Shown here: positions 52,600 to 61,255 of the stretch, piece by piece
Position numbering within the stretch: position 1 is the stretch's first letter
How the letters are laid out: each line of letters begins with the position of its first letter
NCBI RefSeq assembly: GCF_014596975.1
Contig: NZ_JACVXD010000001.1
Span: 678,928 to 742,927 of the forward strand
Reading direction: 5' to 3'
DNA length: 64,000 nucleotides
Origin: Aestuariibaculum marinum
GTDB lineage: Bacteria > Bacteroidota > Bacteroidia > Flavobacteriales > Flavobacteriaceae
Made by a program: the position numbers and the translations under genes
The notes under the pieces: model-generated
What the model saw: only the letters and a program-made list of their open reading frames with translations
Databases searched by the model: none
Told to the model about the DNA's origin: nothing

Positions 52600-53514
52600 T
52601 CAGCTTGAAATGTTAGCTAATGATTCAGATTTAATACGCTTACGATGAGCTCTGGCAAACACCGTTTGCAAAACAATAGATGAAAGTATCAGGCTTAAAC
52701 CAAACCAGAAAGAGAGCGTAAAATCGGCTGCTTCATTAAACAAAATCGCGGAAAGAATTATGGTGTAAATAGGCTCTAAATTAAAACTCAGGTTAACCGT
52801 AAACGAGCTGATGTGACGTAAGGCATTATTAAGCAATAAACACAAGAGTACCGTACAGAACAGCGACAAAATTAGCAAATAACCTAAATCTGACGTGTTT
52901 GGTAATTGAAATACAAAATCTGTAAACTGCGAAAACAAAAGAATAATGATCCCCAGCCCTATTACCCCTCCAACCATTTGAAAAGTAGTGACTTTTATGG
53001 TATCGTGCCTGTGAATGAAACGCTCATTGAAAATTGTAAACAACGAAATAAACACCGAAGAAATAACCCCGAGTGCAATGCCCAAGCGGTAGGAACTATC
53101 GAAACCAAATATTAACGCAATACCTACTAAACTCAAAGCACTCAAAGCCAGATTCCGAATTGAAAAACGTTTTTTGTTTAACAAAGGCTCTAACAACGCT
53201 GTGAAAAAACTAGTCAGACAGAAACACAAAATCCCCAAGGACACTGTAGAGGCTTTTATGCTTCCAAAAAAGAATACCCAGTGTAAGGCTAGCAACACAC
53301 CATTAGCCAACATCAGGCCATTTGTTTTACTCCAGAATGACACCGTGGATTTATGGCGTTGGATATACTTTAAAAGCACCAATAACACTACAGAAGAAAA
53401 TAAAACCCGATAAAACACCAGTAACATTTCATTTAGTGTTACTAACTTACCAAACAACCCGGTAAATCCAGCTAATACAATAGCTATATGCAATTCTAAA
53501 TACGACCTGTTCAT
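52600..53514 (-). CDS. EamA/DMT-family transporter
   Basis: A 304-residue protein with ten predicted membrane helices in two EamA repeats (residues ~5-140 and ~150-295), typical of the drug/metabolite transporter superfamily (RhaT/YdcZ-like). Landmarks are VLAGFTGLFGKL at the start and INLSFNLEPIYTIILSAILFNE-like sequence (NLSFNLEPIYTIILSAILF) in the second repeat. It probably exports amino acids or other metabolites. It sits alone upstream of the narK promoter region. Confidence 0.88.
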   Translation of the reverse strand: MNRSYLELHIAIVLAGFTGLFGKLVTLNEMLLVFYRVLFSSVVLLVLLKYIQRHKSTVSFWSKTNGLMLANGVLLALHWVFFFGSIKASTVSLGILCFCLTSFFTALLEPLLNKKRFSIRNLALSALSLVGIALIFGFDSSYRLGIALGVISSVFISLFTIFNERFIHRHDTIKVTTFQMVGGVIGLGIIILLFSQFTDFVFQLPNTSDLGYLLILSLFCTVLLCLLLNNALRHISSFTVNLSFNLEPIYTIILSAILFNEAADFTLSFWFGLSLILSSIVLQTVFARAHRKRIKSESLANISS

Positions 53515-53562
53515 ATATACATAAATAGTGAGGCTAATTTACTAATTAATACTAATTAAAAA

Positions 53563-53590
53563 ATCCCTTTCCAAATAAATGGAAAGGGAT
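53563..53590 (-). terminator. Terminator of the mscS gene
   Basis: ATCCCTTTCCA (53563-53573) and TGGAAAGGGAT (53580-53590) form a perfect 11-bp stem with a 6-nt loop; on the - strand it is followed by a T-run. Confidence 0.85.
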
Positions 53591-53650
53591 GAGCAAAGAA
53601 CGTTCGGATTACAGAAAAGTAACCAACCAAATTTTAACCCTAACTTAAAG

Positions 53651-54478
53651 TTATTCCCGTATTCTTACTTGACTCTCTACTATATCTTTTATTGGTATAA
53701 CCAATTTTCCTGTTAATGTTTTTAGCGTGATTGAGGTATTATCTATACGCTCTACCTCACCTTTTATATCGTTGAATTCTATAACCTGTCCTACTTCATA
53801 GGTTTTTCTGGCATAAAAAGCCCTTAGTAAATCGTTTACCACACGTTGCGCCCCTAAACCAAAAGCAATAGCAAATGCCAGTAAAAACGCTCCTAATATT
53901 AAAGTAATATTACTTGTAACAATCTCGGTATCTACACCGGCCTGATTTAAAGCGGTAATGGATATAAAAACCAATAACACTAAAAAGACAACCTGACTGA
54001 TGAACTTAGCTCCAGACAGATCCATAGAATCAAAAAAGGATTGAATTCCCTTTTTTATGAAATTAGCCAGTAAAAGCCCAATGGTAAAAATGATTAATGC
54101 AGAAAATAACTGCGGAATGTATCGTAAAAAGTTTCTAATCTCTTCGGAAACAATGGTAAGATTTAAAATATCGGTTATGACGATAACGATAATTAAATAC
54201 ATCACCCATTTGACGAATTTGGTAATGATATTGATTACATCGAAATTGAGGCTACTGTTTCCAAGAAATTGTATCTCGTTTAGTTTATCGTCTAATTTAT
54301 CTACTTTAGCAAACTTTAGTCCCCGTCTAACTACAAATACGATTAATTTAATACTTAACCATCCTATAATTAAAACCGCAAGAGCACCAAGTAAATTAGG
54401 CACCACCTTGGCTATTTCGTTTGTCATAGTCGATAATGAATGCATCACATTATCATTCCATTCCATTAGTTTATCCAT
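53651..54478 (-). CDS. Small-conductance mechanosensitive channel (MscS family)
   Basis: A 275-residue MscS-type channel. N-terminal membrane helices (about 25-45, 80-100, 125-150, 165-190) lead to the pore-lining TM3 segment LGAFLLAFAIAFGLGAQRVVNDLLRAF and the beta domain (GQVIEFNDIKGEVERIDNTSITLKTLTGKLVIPI). It ends after the beta domain, so the large C-terminal cage is short. It releases solutes on osmotic downshift. Confidence 0.92.
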   Translation of the reverse strand: MDKLMEWNDNVMHSLSTMTNEIAKVVPNLLGALAVLIIGWLSIKLIVFVVRRGLKFAKVDKLDDKLNEIQFLGNSSLNFDVINIITKFVKWVMYLIIVIVITDILNLTIVSEEIRNFLRYIPQLFSALIIFTIGLLLANFIKKGIQSFFDSMDLSGAKFISQVVFLVLLVFISITALNQAGVDTEIVTSNITLILGAFLLAFAIAFGLGAQRVVNDLLRAFYARKTYEVGQVIEFNDIKGEVERIDNTSITLKTLTGKLVIPIKDIVESQVRIRE

Positions 54479-54523
54479 GTTTATTTTTTAGCGTTAGGTT
54501 TTTTAGGTGTTATGTTTGTTACA

Positions 54524-54697
54524 TTATTTTTTACGTTGTTTTACGGTATGCTCTATAACCTTCGCGATATCGAAAGAGAACAAACTCGCCATTTCCATAA
54601 GTAGTTTAGCTACGGCGATATCGTTCATCACCTTAGACTTAAGTTCTGGGGGGACTTCCTTTAGGGGCTTGTTAATATATTGAAACGGATTATCCAT
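54524..54697 (-). CDS. 57-residue protein adjacent to the ECF sigma factor
   Basis: ATG at 54697, TAA at 54524-54526, giving MDNPFQYINKPLKEVPPELK followed by a helical stretch (VMNDIAVAKLLMEMASLF) and a basic end (VKQRKK). It begins 2 nt after the sigma-factor stop on the same strand, so it is probably translationally coupled. It has no membrane helix or zinc motif, so it is not a usual anti-sigma factor, but its position suggests control of or assistance to the sigma factor. It is too short for most gene callers. Confidence 0.7.
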   Translation of the reverse strand: MDNPFQYINKPLKEVPPELKSKVMNDIAVAKLLMEMASLFSFDIAKVIEHTVKQRKK

Positions 54698-54699
54698 TA

Positions 54700-55266
54700 T
54701 CAAAGGTTATTATATACTGTTAAAAGCTTTTCCTTGGCACGTTTAATTCTCATTTTAACCGCACTTTCACCGATTCCTAATACACTCTCAATTTCTTTAA
54801 TAGTTAAAAAATCTTGATATTTTAGGAGTAAAATCATTTTCTCATCAGGAGAAATTAAGTTCAATGCATCTTTTAGTTTATCTACTTTTAACTGACTAAA
54901 GTCTTCATCGTAATGATCATCGGTAATATTTTCGATATCGTAATGATCTACTGCCTGCTTCTCTATTTTTTTAGCCGTATTTCTCGTTACATAATTTACA
55001 CAATGGTTATAGGTAAAAGCATATAACCAGGTTGAAAATTTTGCGGTTCCTTTAAAACTAGACAACTTTACAAAAAGCTTTAAGAATACATCTTGGGTTA
55101 AATCCTTTGCTTCATCTTCATCTTTTGAAAAACTTAAACATTTATTATAAACCAGCATCGCATATCTATCATAGAGCACTTCAAATAATAGGGTGTCATT
55201 GGTTTTAACAATGGCGCTAACAAGATCCTCATCAGATAAACCGGTACTAATATTGGTGATTTTCAA
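54700..55266 (-). CDS. ECF RNA polymerase sigma factor
   Basis: A 188-residue sigma-70 family factor. Region 2 shows FEVLYDRYAMLVYNKCLSF, DLTQDVFLKLF and FSTWLYAFTYNHCVNYV; region 4 shows LISPDEKMILLLKYQDFLTIKEIESVLGIGESAVKMRIKRAKEKL. It is followed by the 57-residue ORF and then mscS. No classical anti-sigma gene is next to it. The signal it answers is not evident. Confidence 0.93.
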   Translation of the reverse strand: MKITNISTGLSDEDLVSAIVKTNDTLLFEVLYDRYAMLVYNKCLSFSKDEDEAKDLTQDVFLKLFVKLSSFKGTAKFSTWLYAFTYNHCVNYVTRNTAKKIEKQAVDHYDIENITDDHYDEDFSQLKVDKLKDALNLISPDEKMILLLKYQDFLTIKEIESVLGIGESAVKMRIKRAKEKLLTVYNNL

Positions 55267-55357
55267 GGTATGCTTGCTGCTATTTTATTATTTTCTTTTT
55301 TATTGAGACACAACCCAAACAGATAAGTCACATTTTTTTTAAAAAAATTACAAAAAA

Positions 55358-55383
55358 AAAGCAACCTCAATAAAAGTCGCTTT
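55358..55383 (-). terminator. Second hairpin downstream of lpd
   Basis: AAAGCAAC (55358-55365) pairs with GTCGCTTT (55376-55383) at 7 of 8 positions; on the - strand it is followed by nine T's. It lies about 110 nt past the first lpd terminator. Confidence 0.6.
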
Positions 55384-55494
55384 CTTTTTCACCTATCTGT
55401 TGACATATATCAATTTACCACACCTTGTTCTTACACAAACTGTGAGAAACTATTTATTTAATTTTAATAGACTGTAAACTGTCTTTAAAACAAA

Positions 55495-55524
55495 AAACCC
55501 TTTCACTAAAACGTAAAAGGGTTT
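55495..55524 (-). terminator. Terminator of lpd
   Basis: AAACCCTTT (55495-55503) and AAAGGGTTT (55516-55524) form a 9-bp stem; on the - strand a T6 run follows. It lies 24 nt after the lpd stop. Confidence 0.8.
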
Positions 55525-55547
55525 AATCTATATTGATAACTATACAA

Positions 55548-56948
55548 TTACATATGTAAGGCTCTATCTTCAGTCGCCGCTAAAGCCGCTTCTTTAATAG
55601 CCTCTGTAAAAGTAGGGTGTGCATGAGACATACGAGATACATCTTCAGCCGATGCTCTGAACTCCATAGCAACTACGGCCTCCGCAATCATATCGGCTGC
55701 ACGAGCGCCTACCATGTGTACCCCTAGAATTTCATCGGTTTCTTTATCGGCTAATACTTTTACAAATCCGTCGATATCCATACTTGCTCTGGCACGACCT
55801 AAAGCACGCATTGGGAACGAACCTGCTTTGTACGCCACACCTGCCTCTTTTAATTGCTCTTCTGTTTTACCAACAGCAGCAACTTCCGGCCACGTGTAAA
55901 CTACACCAGGAATTAGGTTGTAATCGATATGTGGTTTTTGTCCTGCAATTGTTTCAGCCACAAATACACCTTCTTCCTCAGCTTTGTGCGCTAACATCGC
56001 CCCTTTAACAACATCTCCAATCGCGTATATGTTTGAAGCGCTGGTTTGCAAGTGATCGTTAACTTCTATCTGTCCGCGGTCTGTTAATTTTACGCCTGCA
56101 GCTTCAGCGTTTAATCCATCTGTATATGGACGACGTCCAACAGATACTAAACAGTAATCCCCTTTAAATTCAACTTCTTCTCCTTTTTTATTATCTGCTT
56201 TAACGATAACCTCATCACCAACACGTTCTACAGATTTTACTTTATGAGAAGTATTAATTTTGAATTTTTGTTTCTTTAAAACTTTATTAAGTTCTTTCGA
56301 TAAACCACCATCCATAGTTGGGATGATACGATCCATAAACTCAACCACAGACACCTCAGCACCTAAACGCTTGTATACCTGACCTAATTCTAAACCAATA
56401 ACACCACCACCAATAACGATTAAGTGTTTTGGAATTTCTTTAAGTTTTAAAGCCTCGGTAGAAGTAATGATACGCTCTTTATCGATATTGATAAATGGTA
56501 AGCTTGACGGCTTACTTCCTGTAGCGATGATACTGTTTTTCGCCTCGATTTCTGTAGTTTCTTCGCCAGCAATAGTAATATGCGTAGCATCTTTAAAACT
56601 TCCTAAACCATGGTACACATCGATATTATTTTTCTTCATTAAGAAATCAATACCTCCTGTAGTTTGATCAACAACTGCTTGCTTACGCGCAATCATTTTC
56701 TCTAAATTCACCTTGACATCTCCAGGGATTTCAATACCGTGCTCTTCAAAATGCTTAATCGCATCTTCGTAATGATGAGACGAATCTAATAATGCTTTAC
56801 TTGGAATACAACCTACATTTAAACAAGTTCCGCCTAATGTACTATACTTTTCTATAAGGGCAGTTTTCATGCCTAATTGTGCGCAACGGATAGCTGCAAC
56901 ATATCCTCCAGGACCCGAGCCGATAACGGCTACATCGTATGAATTCAT
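55548..56948 (-). CDS. lpdA: Dihydrolipoyl dehydrogenase (E3)
   Basis: A 466-residue flavoprotein: FAD site VAVIGSGPGGYVAAIRCAQLG, redox pair GGTCLNVGCIPSKALL, NAD site VIGGGVIGLELGQVY, SNIYAIGDVV, and the interface histidine-glutamate motif HAHPTFTEAIKEAAL. It is the E3 subunit for the pyruvate and 2-oxoglutarate dehydrogenase complexes and glycine cleavage. It follows the outer-membrane protein gene by only 4 nt, so the two are probably in one transcript. Confidence 0.97.
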   Translation of the reverse strand: MNSYDVAVIGSGPGGYVAAIRCAQLGMKTALIEKYSTLGGTCLNVGCIPSKALLDSSHHYEDAIKHFEEHGIEIPGDVKVNLEKMIARKQAVVDQTTGGIDFLMKKNNIDVYHGLGSFKDATHITIAGEETTEIEAKNSIIATGSKPSSLPFINIDKERIITSTEALKLKEIPKHLIVIGGGVIGLELGQVYKRLGAEVSVVEFMDRIIPTMDGGLSKELNKVLKKQKFKINTSHKVKSVERVGDEVIVKADNKKGEEVEFKGDYCLVSVGRRPYTDGLNAEAAGVKLTDRGQIEVNDHLQTSASNIYAIGDVVKGAMLAHKAEEEGVFVAETIAGQKPHIDYNLIPGVVYTWPEVAAVGKTEEQLKEAGVAYKAGSFPMRALGRARASMDIDGFVKVLADKETDEILGVHMVGARAADMIAEAVVAMEFRASAEDVSRMSHAHPTFTEAIKEAALAATEDRALHM

Positions 56949-56952
56949 AATT

Positions 56953-57549
56953 CTATTTTCTATTTTTAAAATAATAACCTAATGCAACTTGAAAAACTCT
57001 ATTTTTTAATTCACCTCTAAATGAATCTAGATTAGAATTAACAATATTTTTCAAACCTAAATTATATCTAACAGAGAGATTTAAGCCACTTAAAAACTTA
57101 TAACTTAAACCAGCAGATAAACTTAAATCTGTGTCATTAAAAAAAGACTTAATATCTTGATCTAATTGACCTTCTGATTCACCTTTCGCCGACAACAAAA
57201 CACCTAATTGAGGTCCAGTAACAAAACATATTCTTTCTGAAACTTGAAATCCAATTAAAATGGGAATATTAATATAACTTAACCTATATTCCTCATCAAT
57301 AGAATCATGCTTATATTTTGCCCCTTGTGAGGACAAAACAAATTCAGGATGCAAAAAAAGTCTTTCAGAAATTTTTGATTCAATCATAGCTCCTACCAAA
57401 AAAGAAGCTCTACTTGAAAATTCTGAATCACTATCCCCTTTAAAAGAGGAAATACTAGTTCCAGCTTTAACTCCTATTATGCCTCCATGTTCTTGCGCCT
57501 GTAATTTTGCTAAAACACATAGAAGTGTAAAAAATAAAAAATTTCTCAT
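56953..57549 (-). CDS. Outer-membrane beta-barrel protein (porin-family, PorT-like)
   Basis: A 198-residue protein with a signal peptide (to about residue 18) and alternating hydrophobic strands (GIIGVKAGTSISSF, SYINIPILIGFQVSERICFVTGPQLGVLLS, LSAGLSYKFLSGLNLSVRYNLGL) ending in an aromatic terminal strand (FQVALGYYFKN). This is the eight-stranded outer-membrane beta-barrel type common in Bacteroidota. Function is unknown. Confidence 0.85.
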   Translation of the reverse strand: MRNFLFFTLLCVLAKLQAQEHGGIIGVKAGTSISSFKGDSDSEFSSRASFLVGAMIESKISERLFLHPEFVLSSQGAKYKHDSIDEEYRLSYINIPILIGFQVSERICFVTGPQLGVLLSAKGESEGQLDQDIKSFFNDTDLSLSAGLSYKFLSGLNLSVRYNLGLKNIVNSNLDSFRGELKNRVFQVALGYYFKNRK

Positions 57550-57716
57550 TAAAAATTTTAAGCAAATCAGAGTTCAAAAGTACAAATGTTTTATGGGAAG
57601 ACAATAAAAAACAATCCTTTATAAGGTGATTTTATCATTTTTATAACACTAATTATTAATATTTCAATAAAACAATAACTGTACTACTTTTATTCAAACA
57701 AAACTTAACAAAAACT

Positions 57717-57750
57717 AAGTATTAATTAAGTAGTGATACTTAATTAAGTA
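57717..57750. promoter_or_regulatory. Tandem palindromic operator upstream of dodecin
   Basis: AAGTATTAATTAAGTA (57717-57732) is followed after GTGA by the perfect 14-bp palindrome TACTTAATTAAGTA (57737-57750), giving a repeat spaced by about two helical turns. The half-site TACTTAAT is the one seen at nasA and nirB. It lies about 55-90 nt before the dodecin ATG. Confidence 0.5.
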
Positions 57751-57806
57751 ACTGATTCGTTAATTTTTTGTATCTTATATAGATAATCTTAAAACAATAA
57801 ATAATC

Positions 57807-58016
57807 ATGGATGCACATATCTACAAGAAGATAGAAATCGTTGGCACATCAGATAAATCGAGTGACGATGCCATACAAAATGCTTTAGAAAAAGCTTCAA
57901 GATCAATACATAATTTAAGATGGTTTGAAGTGATTGAGACACGAGGAAACATAGAAGACGGACAGGTAGCCATGTGGCAAGTAACCTTAAAAGTCGGTTT
58001 TACTATGAATTCTTAA
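57807..58016 (+). CDS. Dodecin
   Basis: A 69-residue dodecin: IYKKIEIVGTSDKSSDDAIQNALEKASRSIHNLRWFEVIETRG and GQVAMWQVTLKVGF follow the family along its whole length, including the tryptophan that stacks on flavin. Dodecins form hollow dodecamers that store and buffer FMN or riboflavin. It is a single gene with a palindromic operator upstream; control by oxidative, light or metabolic state is unknown. Confidence 0.93.
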   Translation: MDAHIYKKIEIVGTSDKSSDDAIQNALEKASRSIHNLRWFEVIETRGNIEDGQVAMWQVTLKVGFTMNS

Positions 58017-58135
58017 TAAAACACTTCTTCATAAATCGATACCATTAAAAAAGATAATATAGTTTATACTTTTGGTAATCTTTGATGCCTTTTCTTATCA
58101 CATTTTTCAAGTAAAATTATGTAGTTTTGTGCGTG

Positions 58136-58594
58136 ATGCAGAAAAAGATTAACATACAAAATAAGAAAGCCCGTTTCCTATACGAAATACTGGACAAGTA
58201 CACTGCCGGAATTGTACTTACGGGCACCGAAATAAAATCTATTAGAAACAGCAAAGCTTCTATTGCTGAAAGTTTTTGCGAATTTAACGATCGTGGTGAG
58301 CTTTTTGTTATTAATATGACCATTGAAGAATATGCCTTTGGGAACTACTATAATCACAGACCAAAAGCAGAACGTAAGTTACTTTTAAATAAACGCGAAC
58401 TAAAGAAACTACAAAAAGAAGTTCAAAGCACCGGACTTACAATTGTACCGCTGCGTTTGTTTATCAACGACAAAGGTTTTGCTAAAATGGATATCGCCCT
58501 TGCCAGAGGTAAAAAATTATTCGATAAACGCGAGACCATTAAAGACCGTGATAACAAACGTAATCTAGACAGAATTAAGAAAGCTTATAAGTAA
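58136..58594 (+). CDS. smpB: SsrA-binding protein SmpB
   Basis: A 152-residue SmpB: INIQNKKARFLYEILDKYTAGIVLTGTEIKSIR at the start, HRPKAERKLLLNKRELKKL, and the basic tail RDNKRNLDRIKKAYK. It binds tmRNA and rescues stalled ribosomes. ATG 58136 is chosen; a TTG at 58127 would add three residues. No tmRNA gene is visible nearby. Confidence 0.96.
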   Translation: MQKKINIQNKKARFLYEILDKYTAGIVLTGTEIKSIRNSKASIAESFCEFNDRGELFVINMTIEEYAFGNYYNHRPKAERKLLLNKRELKKLQKEVQSTGLTIVPLRLFINDKGFAKMDIALARGKKLFDKRETIKDRDNKRNLDRIKKAYK

Positions 58595-58691
58595 AAAACC
58601 ACTTAGATCATACTTAAAATTTTTAAGAAGCGTTTAACAACATATTAAAAACCAAAGGTCTATATTTAGGCTTGATTTTATACCCAATAGA

Positions 58692-59246
58692 ATGAAAAAA
58701 CTCATATTGTTCGCTCTTTTTAGCGCCCTATCCATTTCATTATTTGCTCAGGACGAAGCTCCAGAAGAAGAAAACACAGCCCCTGATTATACTCAAAATG
58801 TACAAACCATAGATAATATTGTACGTACTTTATACGATGTCATTTCAGGAGACCAAGGTGAAGAGCGCAACTGGGATCTTTTTAAATTCTTATTCTACCC
58901 TAATGCTAAATTAATCGCTTCGGGAAAAAACCAAATGCGTGAGGCTATGGTGAATTATATGAACCCTGGAGACTACATAAAAAACTCAGGAAAATGGATG
59001 GTGGAACATGGTTTTCATGAAAGGGAAATTCATCGCACTTCAAATACCTTCGGCAATATGTCTCAGGTGTTCAGTACCTATGAAGCTTTTAAAAGCAAGG
59101 AAGATGAAGAGCCTTTTATGAGAGGCATTAACAGCATTCAGCTATATAATGATGGTAAACGCTGGTGGATATTAAATGTATACTGGGCACAAGAAACCCG
59201 AAGAACACCAATACCAAGAACATACTTACCAAAACAAAAATCTTAA
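58692..59246 (+). CDS. Secreted NTF2/SnoaL-like protein, unknown function
   Basis: A 184-residue protein with a signal peptide (to about residue 20, LFAQDE). The mature part resembles the cone-shaped NTF2/SnoaL fold (IVRTLYDVISGDQGEERNWDLFKFLFYP, GINSIQLYNDGKRWWILNVYWAQE), the form seen in periplasmic proteins annotated as putative lumazine-binding or DUF4440-like. No catalytic motif is readable. It lies 3 nt before the S15 hydrolase gene, so the two are cotranscribed. Confidence 0.75.
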   Translation: MKKLILFALFSALSISLFAQDEAPEEENTAPDYTQNVQTIDNIVRTLYDVISGDQGEERNWDLFKFLFYPNAKLIASGKNQMREAMVNYMNPGDYIKNSGKWMVEHGFHEREIHRTSNTFGNMSQVFSTYEAFKSKEDEEPFMRGINSIQLYNDGKRWWILNVYWAQETRRTPIPRTYLPKQKS

Positions 59247-59249
59247 TAC

Positions 59250-61085
59250 ATGTTGAAATTAAACAACGCCTTAAAATGCTCTATCCTAATGAGCATTTTT
59301 TTTTCGGCATCTCTGACGTATGGTCAAAAAGCTGAACCTGTTTTTAAAGATGGTGAAGCTCAAATTAATGAAGCATTTAGCAACCCCAGTAAATGGATTC
59401 GTCACGATTTATGGGTAGAAACAACTTTTGACTCCGATGGGGATGGTAAACTCGACCGGATGCATGTAGATGTTACCAGACCATCTCAAACAGAAACCGA
59501 AGGATTAAAACTTCCCGTTATTTATGAGTCCAGCCCATATTATGCCGGTGTAGCACCTGATATTGACGGTATTTTTTGGGATGTAAACCATGAGTTAGGT
59601 GAAACCCCAAAAGATCACGTACATCCGGTAGTTACCAGAATTGGTGAACGTCCTATCATATCGAACTCTCAGATTAGAACCTGGGTACCTCGTGGATACA
59701 TTGTAGTACACTCTTCATCCCCTGGAACCGGCTTATCACAAGGCTCACCAACAGTTGGTGGCGACAATGAGTCCTTAGCCCCTAAAGCAGTAATCGATTG
59801 GTTAAACGGACGTGCAAAAGGCTATACCGAACCTTACGGAAACGAAACCGTTGAAGCGTACTGGTCAACAGGGAAAGTTGGTATGACCGGGACTTCATAT
59901 AACGGCACCCTTCCTTTAGCGGCAGCGACAACCGGTGTTGAAGGTTTAGAAGTTATTATTCCTGTAGCACCGAATACATCATATTATCATTATTACCGTT
60001 CTAACGGGCTTGTACGCTCGCCAGGAGGTTATTTAGGTGAAGATATTGATGTGCTTTATGAATTTATTCACAGTGGTGATGAAGCCAAAAGAGCGCATAA
60101 CAATCAATTTGTTAGAGATTCTATTCTTAGAAAATATCAGGATAGAATAACCGGTGATTACAACGATTTTTGGGCCGGTCGTGATTATTTAAACGATATG
60201 GAACCAATGAAAGCGGCTTTACTAATGTCCCACGGATTTAACGATTGGAACGTGATGCCTGAGCATAGTTACCGAATTTATAAAAAGGCTAAAGACATGG
60301 GCTTGGAAACCCAAATCTATTATCATCAAAACGGGCATGGTGGGCCACCTCCTGTTGAGATGATGAACCGTTGGTTTACGCATTATTTATTCGGTATTGA
60401 TAACGGAGTAGAAAATGAAAGCAACAAAGCATGGATTGTTAGAGAAAACGACAAACAATCTGCACCTACGCCGTACGCCGATTTTCCAAATCCGGAAGCT
60501 AAGCCAGTAACTTTGCATTTAGCAAAAGGGAATCCTTCTAAAGGAGGTTTAAGTGCCGACGCTTCAAAAAAACAAGGTAAAGAAACTTTAATTGACGATG
60601 TTAATAATGATGGCGCCTCTTTAGCGAAAGCTGAAACTTCTAAAAATCGTCTTCTTTACATTACCCCTAAACTTTCAAAAGATCTTCATATTTCAGGTGT
60701 TCCTCAAGTCACTGTAAAATTAGCAAGTAATAAACCTGCTGCAAACTTATCGGTTTGGTTAGTGTCCTTACCTTGGGATGAAGGCAAAGTAAAAATTACA
60801 GATAACATTATTACCCGTGGTTGGGCAGACCCTCAAAACCATAAATCTATTAGAGAAAGTGAGCCATTAAAACCGGGGAAGTTTTACGAAGTAACTTTCG
60901 ATTTAATGCCCGATGACCAAATTATCAGAGCTGGGCAGCAAATCGGATTAATGATATTCTCAAGTGATAAAGAATTTACACTTCACCCAAAACCAGGTAC
61001 TGAATTAACAGTTGACTTAGATGGAACAACCTTAACATTACCGGTTGTTGATGGTATTGATGGGTTTGAAACTGTAACTAAGTAA
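59250..61085 (+). CDS. Secreted CocE/NonD-type hydrolase (X-Pro dipeptidyl-peptidase S15 family)
   Basis: A 611-residue exported hydrolase. It has a signal peptide (to about residue 25), an alpha/beta-hydrolase domain with nucleophile elbow GMTGTSYNGTLPLAAA (Ser in TSYNG), LMSHGFNDWNVMPEHSYR (aspartate region) and HGG (histidine region in QNGHGGPP). A C-terminal jelly-roll domain (X-Pro_DPP-C) starts near 430. It cleaves Xaa-Pro dipeptides or esters in the periplasm or outside. Confidence 0.9.
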   Translation: MLKLNNALKCSILMSIFFSASLTYGQKAEPVFKDGEAQINEAFSNPSKWIRHDLWVETTFDSDGDGKLDRMHVDVTRPSQTETEGLKLPVIYESSPYYAGVAPDIDGIFWDVNHELGETPKDHVHPVVTRIGERPIISNSQIRTWVPRGYIVVHSSSPGTGLSQGSPTVGGDNESLAPKAVIDWLNGRAKGYTEPYGNETVEAYWSTGKVGMTGTSYNGTLPLAAATTGVEGLEVIIPVAPNTSYYHYYRSNGLVRSPGGYLGEDIDVLYEFIHSGDEAKRAHNNQFVRDSILRKYQDRITGDYNDFWAGRDYLNDMEPMKAALLMSHGFNDWNVMPEHSYRIYKKAKDMGLETQIYYHQNGHGGPPPVEMMNRWFTHYLFGIDNGVENESNKAWIVRENDKQSAPTPYADFPNPEAKPVTLHLAKGNPSKGGLSADASKKQGKETLIDDVNNDGASLAKAETSKNRLLYITPKLSKDLHISGVPQVTVKLASNKPAANLSVWLVSLPWDEGKVKITDNIITRGWADPQNHKSIRESEPLKPGKFYEVTFDLMPDDQIIRAGQQIGLMIFSSDKEFTLHPKPGTELTVDLDGTTLTLPVVDGIDGFETVTK

Positions 61086-61114
61086 CAAAGTTATCGTATA
61101 AAATTAAAGTAGTT

Positions 61115-61240
61115 GTTTTAAAAGTGAAAGTCGTCATTCCGAATGAAATGAAGGAATCTTTTGAAATTAAATTTCTGATTAATAAGATTGCTTCGAAATA
61201 AAAATTTCTCGCAATGACGTTCTATAATCACTTTTAAAAC
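61115..61240. repeat. Palindromic dispersed repeat element with terminal inverted repeats
   Basis: GTTTTAAAAGTGA (61115-61127) and TCACTTTTAAAAC (61228-61240) are perfect 13-bp inverted ends; CGTCATT (61132-61138) and AATGACG (61213-61219) form a second nested pair. The inner text (CATTCCGAATGAAATGAAGGAATCTT, shortened) is of the common Bacteroidota REP type. It lies between convergent genes and could act as a two-way terminator. Confidence 0.65.
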
Positions 61241-61255
61241 ATCCGCTTTTTATAT

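Noticed and set aside
54057..54491. 144-residue + strand frame opposite mscS
   Set aside because: Antisense shadow of conserved membrane-segment codons; no domain.
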